A stretch of DNA of 8,304 nt, taken from contig CAMXBB010000051.1 in assembly GCA_947179265.1 (NCBI GenBank), positions 1 through 8,304 of the forward strand, written 5' to 3'. The notes under the pieces are model-generated. The model saw only the letters and a list, made by a program, of their open reading frames with translations, was not told the DNA's origin and ran no database searches. The position numbers and the translations under genes were made by a program. This stretch comes from an uncultured Bacillota bacterium (GTDB lineage Bacteria > Bacillota_I > Bacilli_A > RF39 > UBA660). Below are positions 5,611-8,304 of this stretch, in pieces; within the stretch, counting starts at the first letter, position 1, and the number at the start of each line of letters is the position of its first letter.

Positions 5611-6405
5611 TTAATTACTTCTACCTAAAAATCTATTAACCAATTTCTTTATTCCACTTCCAAAAGATTTTCTCTCCGTTGGTGTATCTGAAGTATAACT
5701 CTTGACCTTAAATCCAATTATTAAATACCTTCTATCATCACTCATTGAATAACTCATGTCATAGTCGCCATAGAAATTATCTTCATGCCTTTTATCTACT
5801 AAAGCAATAGCAACACCACTTTTTAAGAATCCTTGAGGAATTTCCTCATAATCTGATATTGACTTGCCATCACTTCTAAAAAGTAAAAACTTATTAGGAT
5901 CTAAGCTGCTTTTAATTGTGTATGTTTCCCCTGAGTCACCTGCAAAAGTAAAACCATCTGAATCAGGTACAACTGGAAAAGGCATTTGAGTCATTCCTCT
6001 TTTTAAGAATATAATCTCAGAAATATATTCAGACTTATAATACAAAAGAGAAAAACGATTTTCTGCTTCTAATCTCTCTTTTTCAGACATTGAAACATAA
6101 TTGGCTCCCATAGCATATATCTCATCTAAAATACTTTGCCACATTGCTATTAATTCCTTTTCTGATAAATTTCTTAATTTTTTATAATCAACAATCCAAT
6201 CTTGGTTTTCAAAAAAACGAATCTCTTCAGGAGATGAGAACTCAATAAAGTTCATTCTATTACTATCACATACTACAATTGATCCACTATATATTTTACC
6301 TAAAATGGATGCAGGAACATTATCTACAGCTTGACTTAGCATCGTTATATCATTCATTTGTACATAAACTTTTTTCTTACCATCTTCTACATTAAATATT
6401 TTCAT
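5611..6405 (-). CDS. Unknown 264-residue soluble protein
   Basis: I do not recognise this protein. It has no signal peptide or membrane segment and looks like a mixed alpha/beta cytosolic protein. Residues 1-75 are strand-rich (MKIFNVEDGKKKVYVQMND, then SGSIVVCDSNRMNFIEF). Residues about 75-135 form acidic, probably coiled helices (LSEKELIAMWQSILDEIYAMG, SMSEKERLEAENRF). Residues about 140-240 are strand-rich again, with many aromatic, Gly and Asp residues (GFTFAGDSGETYTIKS, FYGDYDMSYSMSDDRRYLIIGF). The last 20 residues (SFGSGIKKLVNRFLGRSN) are basic and could form an amphipathic, membrane-touching helix. The ATG at 6405 has an AAAAGGAAG ribosome site eight bases away. It is transcribed alone, divergent from another unknown gene and convergent with the LysR gene. 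Confidence 0.85.
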   Translation of the reverse strand: MKIFNVEDGKKKVYVQMNDITMLSQAVDNVPASILGKIYSGSIVVCDSNRMNFIEFSSPEEIRFFENQDWIVDYKKLRNLSEKELIAMWQSILDEIYAMGANYVSMSEKERLEAENRFSLLYYKSEYISEIIFLKRGMTQMPFPVVPDSDGFTFAGDSGETYTIKSSLDPNKFLLFRSDGKSISDYEEIPQGFLKSGVAIALVDKRHEDNFYGDYDMSYSMSDDRRYLIIGFKVKSYTSDTPTERKSFGSGIKKLVNRFLGRSN

Positions 6406-6428
6406 ATATCACACTTCCTTTTCAGTTT

Positions 6429-6457
6429 ATAATATTTTATAAATAGAAAAAATGCAA
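6429..6457 (-). promoter_or_regulatory. Weak candidate promoter of the 264-residue protein gene
   Basis: On the minus strand TTGCAT (6452-6457) and TATTAT (6429-6434) are separated by 17 bases. The -10 matches 5 of 6 but the -35 only 3 of 6. The ribosome site AAAAGGAAG (6414-6422) starts six bases after the -10, so the leader would be very short. Confidence 0.35.
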
Positions 6458-6490
6458 TATGTAATTTGGGATATATAATTATATTTTTTA

Positions 6491-6499
6491 TGTTATAAT
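6491..6499 (+). promoter_or_regulatory. Predicted extended -10 promoter of the 182-residue protein gene
   Basis: TGTTATAAT is a perfect extended -10 (TGnTATAAT). No good -35 is found at the proper distance, which an extended -10 tolerates. The ribosome site AAAGGAGA (6509-6516) begins nine bases later and the ATG is at 6521. Confidence 0.55.
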
Positions 6500-6520
6500 A
6501 ATTCCTCTAAAGGAGATATT

Positions 6521-7069
6521 ATGGCATATCAATATGAAAACAATTTTTATTTAGAAAAAAGTCTTGCAGAAGCACTATCTAAATTAATATCAAAAAAGGA
6601 AGGAATTGAGTATGTCTGCAAAGATATGGTAATAACAATACCAGAACATAAAGGAGAAGTATTTTATTCACCATTAGATGGATATAATCCATGGGGCGGA
6701 GGACTTAATGCCTTAAGCGGAGCACAAATAAGTGCCATTAATGAAAAGTATGGGAAATATATACCTGGAACAATCCCTGCGGAAAGTTATGAATATTTTG
6801 TAGTTATAGCTAAAAATAACTTAGAGAAACTAAAAAGAAGGAAATTTAAATCACGTGAAGAGATAGAAAAGGCATTAACTACCTTATGCACTTACTATGC
6901 TGAACACTTTGATATCTCATTTGATGCAGCTTCTTTAGTTCAAAGATTTCCATATCTAAGTGAATTCTTTTCTAGCTTAGATGAATGGCGTGCTAAAACA
7001 AGAAGAGTAACATTAGATGATAACGTTATAGATGAGGGCGTAAAAAAAGTTTTAACTCCACAAAAATAA
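6521..7069 (+). CDS. Unknown 182-residue soluble protein
   Basis: I do not recognise this protein. There is no signal peptide or membrane segment. The first half (1-90) carries short strands and a distinctive Gly/Pro/aromatic patch, EVFYSPLDGYNPWGGG (46-61), followed by LNALSGAQISAINEKYGKYIP. The second half (about 91-175) looks helical and charged: EYFVVIAKNNLEKLKRRKFK, SREEIEKALTTLCTYYAEHF, then LSEFFSSLDEWRAKTRR. Two cysteines (33, 123) are too far apart to suggest a redox or metal pair. The start is supported by AAAGGAGA five bases upstream. It is the only plus-strand gene among the unknowns, has its own promoter, and ends on a stop codon inside a terminator, so it is a single-gene unit. 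Confidence 0.85.
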   Translation: MAYQYENNFYLEKSLAEALSKLISKKEGIEYVCKDMVITIPEHKGEVFYSPLDGYNPWGGGLNALSGAQISAINEKYGKYIPGTIPAESYEYFVVIAKNNLEKLKRRKFKSREEIEKALTTLCTYYAEHFDISFDAASLVQRFPYLSEFFSSLDEWRAKTRRVTLDDNVIDEGVKKVLTPQK

Positions 7070-7094
7070 AACTACTTTTATTAAAGTAGTTTTT
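7068..7094 (+). terminator. Rho-independent terminator overlapping the stop codon
   Basis: An 11-bp perfect stem AAAACTACTTT/AAAGTAGTTTT (7068-7078 with 7083-7093) has a 4-base loop and ends in Ts. Its left arm contains the last two bases of the TAA stop of the 182-residue protein gene. A-rich sequence on its left could also let it act on the minus strand. Confidence 0.85.
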
Positions 7095-7102
7095 ATATAA
7101 AG

Positions 7103-7127
7103 AAAAAGTAGCAATAAACATTGCTAC
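7103..7127 (-). terminator. Rho-independent terminator of the 225-residue protein gene
   Basis: An 8-bp perfect stem GTAGCAAT/ATTGCTAC (7108-7115 with 7120-7127) has a 4-base loop. It is followed on the minus strand by TTTTTC. Its stem contains the TAG stop (7124-7126) of the minus-strand gene. With the neighbouring hairpin it forms a back-to-back pair insulating two convergent genes. Confidence 0.82.
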
Positions 7128-7801
7128 AATTTTTTCTCTTTTTCTTTTTTGGGTACTGCATTATAATGAAATGTATTAGTTTCAAAATCAATATAAGATG
7201 GTATACCTTTTTCTTCTAACAATTTTATAAAGTAATCTAAATCCATTAATATCGAAGGTGCAACCGCTTCACGAATAAGATGACCTAATTTTATATTTGC
7301 CTTTGAAAAATCTCTATGAAACATTGTTTGAATTCTTCTATAAAATGCTCTTAGATATCCAACCTTATCATGAGGAACTTCTTCAGATGCCTTTTGATAG
7401 ATGTCATCACCATATTTTTCTACTACTTTCCAACCTAAGAATTCAACTCCTACAATTTCCCAAGTCATGTCAGCATTACTTTCAGAAGCTTGAGAGAAAG
7501 AAGCTACTTTTTCTGTGTTCTTTCTAACATCTTCTAGAAATTCTTGATACCTTTTATCTAAAGATTTTTGTTCTCTTTCAGAATTATCATTTTGATCTAA
7601 AAATTGCTCTGTTTCTGGAATAAAATATCTTAAAGCATCTTCTTCATCAGATGTTAATACATACTCTGTTTTAATTACTCCATTTTCATCATAAGGATCA
7701 GAAACACTTAATTTTGAAATAGCAGTAAGATAGGCCTTCCCATATTTTGACTCCATATATTCTCTTAATCTTCCAAATTTTTTATCATACTCATTAGCCA
7801 T
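7124..7801 (-). CDS. Unknown 225-residue charged, mostly helical protein
   Basis: I do not recognise this protein. It is hydrophilic and appears largely alpha-helical, without a signal peptide or membrane segment. A tyrosine- and lysine-rich start (MANEYDKKFGRLREYMESKY) is followed by an acidic region (48-70). A probable coiled coil lies at about 70-105 (NSEREQKSLDKRYQEFLEDV and on). A compact helical region (about 112-200) includes TWEIVGVEFLGWKVVEKYGD, YLRAFYRRIQTMFHRDFSK and LGHLIREAVAPSILMDLDYF. The C-terminus is the lysine/glutamate tail PKKEKEKKL. The start is fixed by GGGAGGT (7809-7815). A weak promoter (TTGATT, 17 bases, TAGTAT) lies further up. It is convergent with the 182-residue protein gene and insulated from it by two hairpins. 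Confidence 0.85.
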   Translation of the reverse strand: MANEYDKKFGRLREYMESKYGKAYLTAISKLSVSDPYDENGVIKTEYVLTSDEEDALRYFIPETEQFLDQNDNSEREQKSLDKRYQEFLEDVRKNTEKVASFSQASESNADMTWEIVGVEFLGWKVVEKYGDDIYQKASEEVPHDKVGYLRAFYRRIQTMFHRDFSKANIKLGHLIREAVAPSILMDLDYFIKLLEEKGIPSYIDFETNTFHYNAVPKKEKEKKL

Positions 7802-7846
7802 ATATAAAACCTCCCAAGCTAAGAACTCAAATTAAAAATATGGTCT

Positions 7847-7875
7847 ATACTACTACACTTCACAAAAAAAATCAA
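7847..7875 (-). promoter_or_regulatory. Weak candidate promoter of the 225-residue protein gene
   Basis: On the minus strand TTGATT (7870-7875) and TAGTAT (7847-7852) are spaced 17 bases apart, each matching 4 of 6 consensus positions. The ribosome site lies about 31 bases downstream. The rest of the 7802-7959 spacer shows no gene, hairpin or repeat that I can support. Confidence 0.3.
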
Positions 7876-7959
7876 ATATCTTTAACAAAAAATTATTAAC
7901 AATTAAATTACTTTCATCGTATACTACATTAGTTATGATCTTTCAAATATAAACTATTC

Positions 7960-8286
7960 TTATAATCTATCACTATAAGAAACATTTTCCAACTTAGAAA
8001 AGGCCATTAAGTAATAATGCTTACAAAAACCTTCTATAGCTGGTAACTTCCTTTCTTCATCAGAAAGTTCATGAAAAATATGGCCTTGAATATTCCCTTC
8101 TTCTGGAATACTTTTAAAAGACAAACATTGGTTACATTTCGTAACATTATAATAGTTAATGATATTACTTTGATCTATAACTTTTAATATGTAATGTTTT
8201 TCAAAAACACATTTATGTTTTGGAGCTTTTTTATCTTTATACATTGTTTCAGATATTAGAAGTTTTCTTAAATGTAAGTGTCCCAT
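7960..8286 (-). CDS. Small unknown protein with a CxxC pair, possible zinc-binding fold
   Basis: This 108-residue protein is not recognised. It has no signal peptide or membrane segment. Cysteines sit at 26 (KHKC), 51 and 54 (KCNQC) and 88 (GFCKH), with histidines nearby at 24, 31, 69, 72 and 90. The spacing would allow one four-ligand zinc site built from Cys26, the CNQC pair and Cys88, but this is inference. A strand-like stretch HYILKVIDQSNIINYYNVTK leads into the CxxC. I prefer the ATG at 8286 over the one at 8295. The only purine-rich stretch (GAGAG, 8296-8300) is nine bases from the former and touches the latter. The right window edge is only 18 bases away, so upstream context is missing. 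No clear terminator follows the stop. Confidence 0.7.
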   Translation of the reverse strand: MGHLHLRKLLISETMYKDKKAPKHKCVFEKHYILKVIDQSNIINYYNVTKCNQCLSFKSIPEEGNIQGHIFHELSDEERKLPAIEGFCKHYYLMAFSKLENVSYSDRL

Positions 8287-8304
8287 TATAATCATCTCTC
8301 AATC

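Noticed and set aside
7297..7527. 76-residue open frame on the plus strand
   Set aside because: It is antisense within the 225-residue protein gene, which has a strong ribosome site and its own terminator.
1..8304. CRISPR array, insertion sequence, phage or tRNA gene
   Set aside because: No regularly spaced repeats, transposase motifs, integrase, terminal inverted repeats or cloverleaf-like sequence were found on either strand by reading.
1..8304. Mycoplasma-type genetic code (TGA as tryptophan)
   Set aside because: Tryptophans are encoded by TGG, and TGA ends coaB and the gene before it at natural boundaries.

Overview
The window is AT-rich (roughly 30% G+C by eye). It has Gram-positive style translation signals (AAGGAGG, GGAGG) and short gene gaps. 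TGA is used as a stop: the unknown gene between coaC and coaB ends on a TGA overlapping the coaB start, and tryptophan is written TGG. This argues for the standard bacterial code rather than the Mycoplasma code. The stand-alone, streptococcal-type CoaB and the overall style suggest a low-G+C Firmicute of the Bacilli/Erysipelotrichia or uncultured gut 'Mollicutes-like' kind. That placement is inference; the window holds no rRNA, tRNA or phylogenetic marker.

Layout. (1) 1-2394, minus strand: a likely redox operon, read in the order thioredoxin reductase (trxB), a membrane-anchored protein with a CIHC thioredoxin domain, a small bacterial PH-domain (YokE-like) protein, and a second N-terminally anchored protein cut by the window edge. 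(2) 2394-4582, minus strand: a coenzyme A operon, coaC - unknown gene - coaB, tightly coupled and closed by a hairpin terminator. (3) 4583-5602: a divergent LysR-type regulator. It shares with coaC a compact intergenic region in which a 19-bp palindrome overlaps both predicted promoters. A bidirectional terminator follows it. (4) 5611-7801: three genes I do not recognise (minus, plus, minus), bounded or separated by terminators, the first two divergent from one spacer. (5) 7802-7959: a noncoding spacer, then a small cysteine-bearing protein of unknown function that starts at the right edge.

How they work together. CoaB and CoaC together convert 4'-phosphopantothenate to 4'-phosphopantetheine. 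The gene wedged between them is translationally coupled to both and is the most interesting unknown here. The LysR protein is positioned to control the coa operon and itself. TrxB would supply electrons to CxxC proteins, and the adjacent anchored thioredoxin-like protein is its obvious candidate partner. The reductase lacks the usual HRR nucleotide-binding motif, so its electron donor is in question.

Five predicted promoters here share one layout: the -10 hexamer ends only 6-9 bases before the Shine-Dalgarno sequence, which implies very short mRNA leaders. No CRISPR array, insertion sequence, phage gene or riboswitch was seen.
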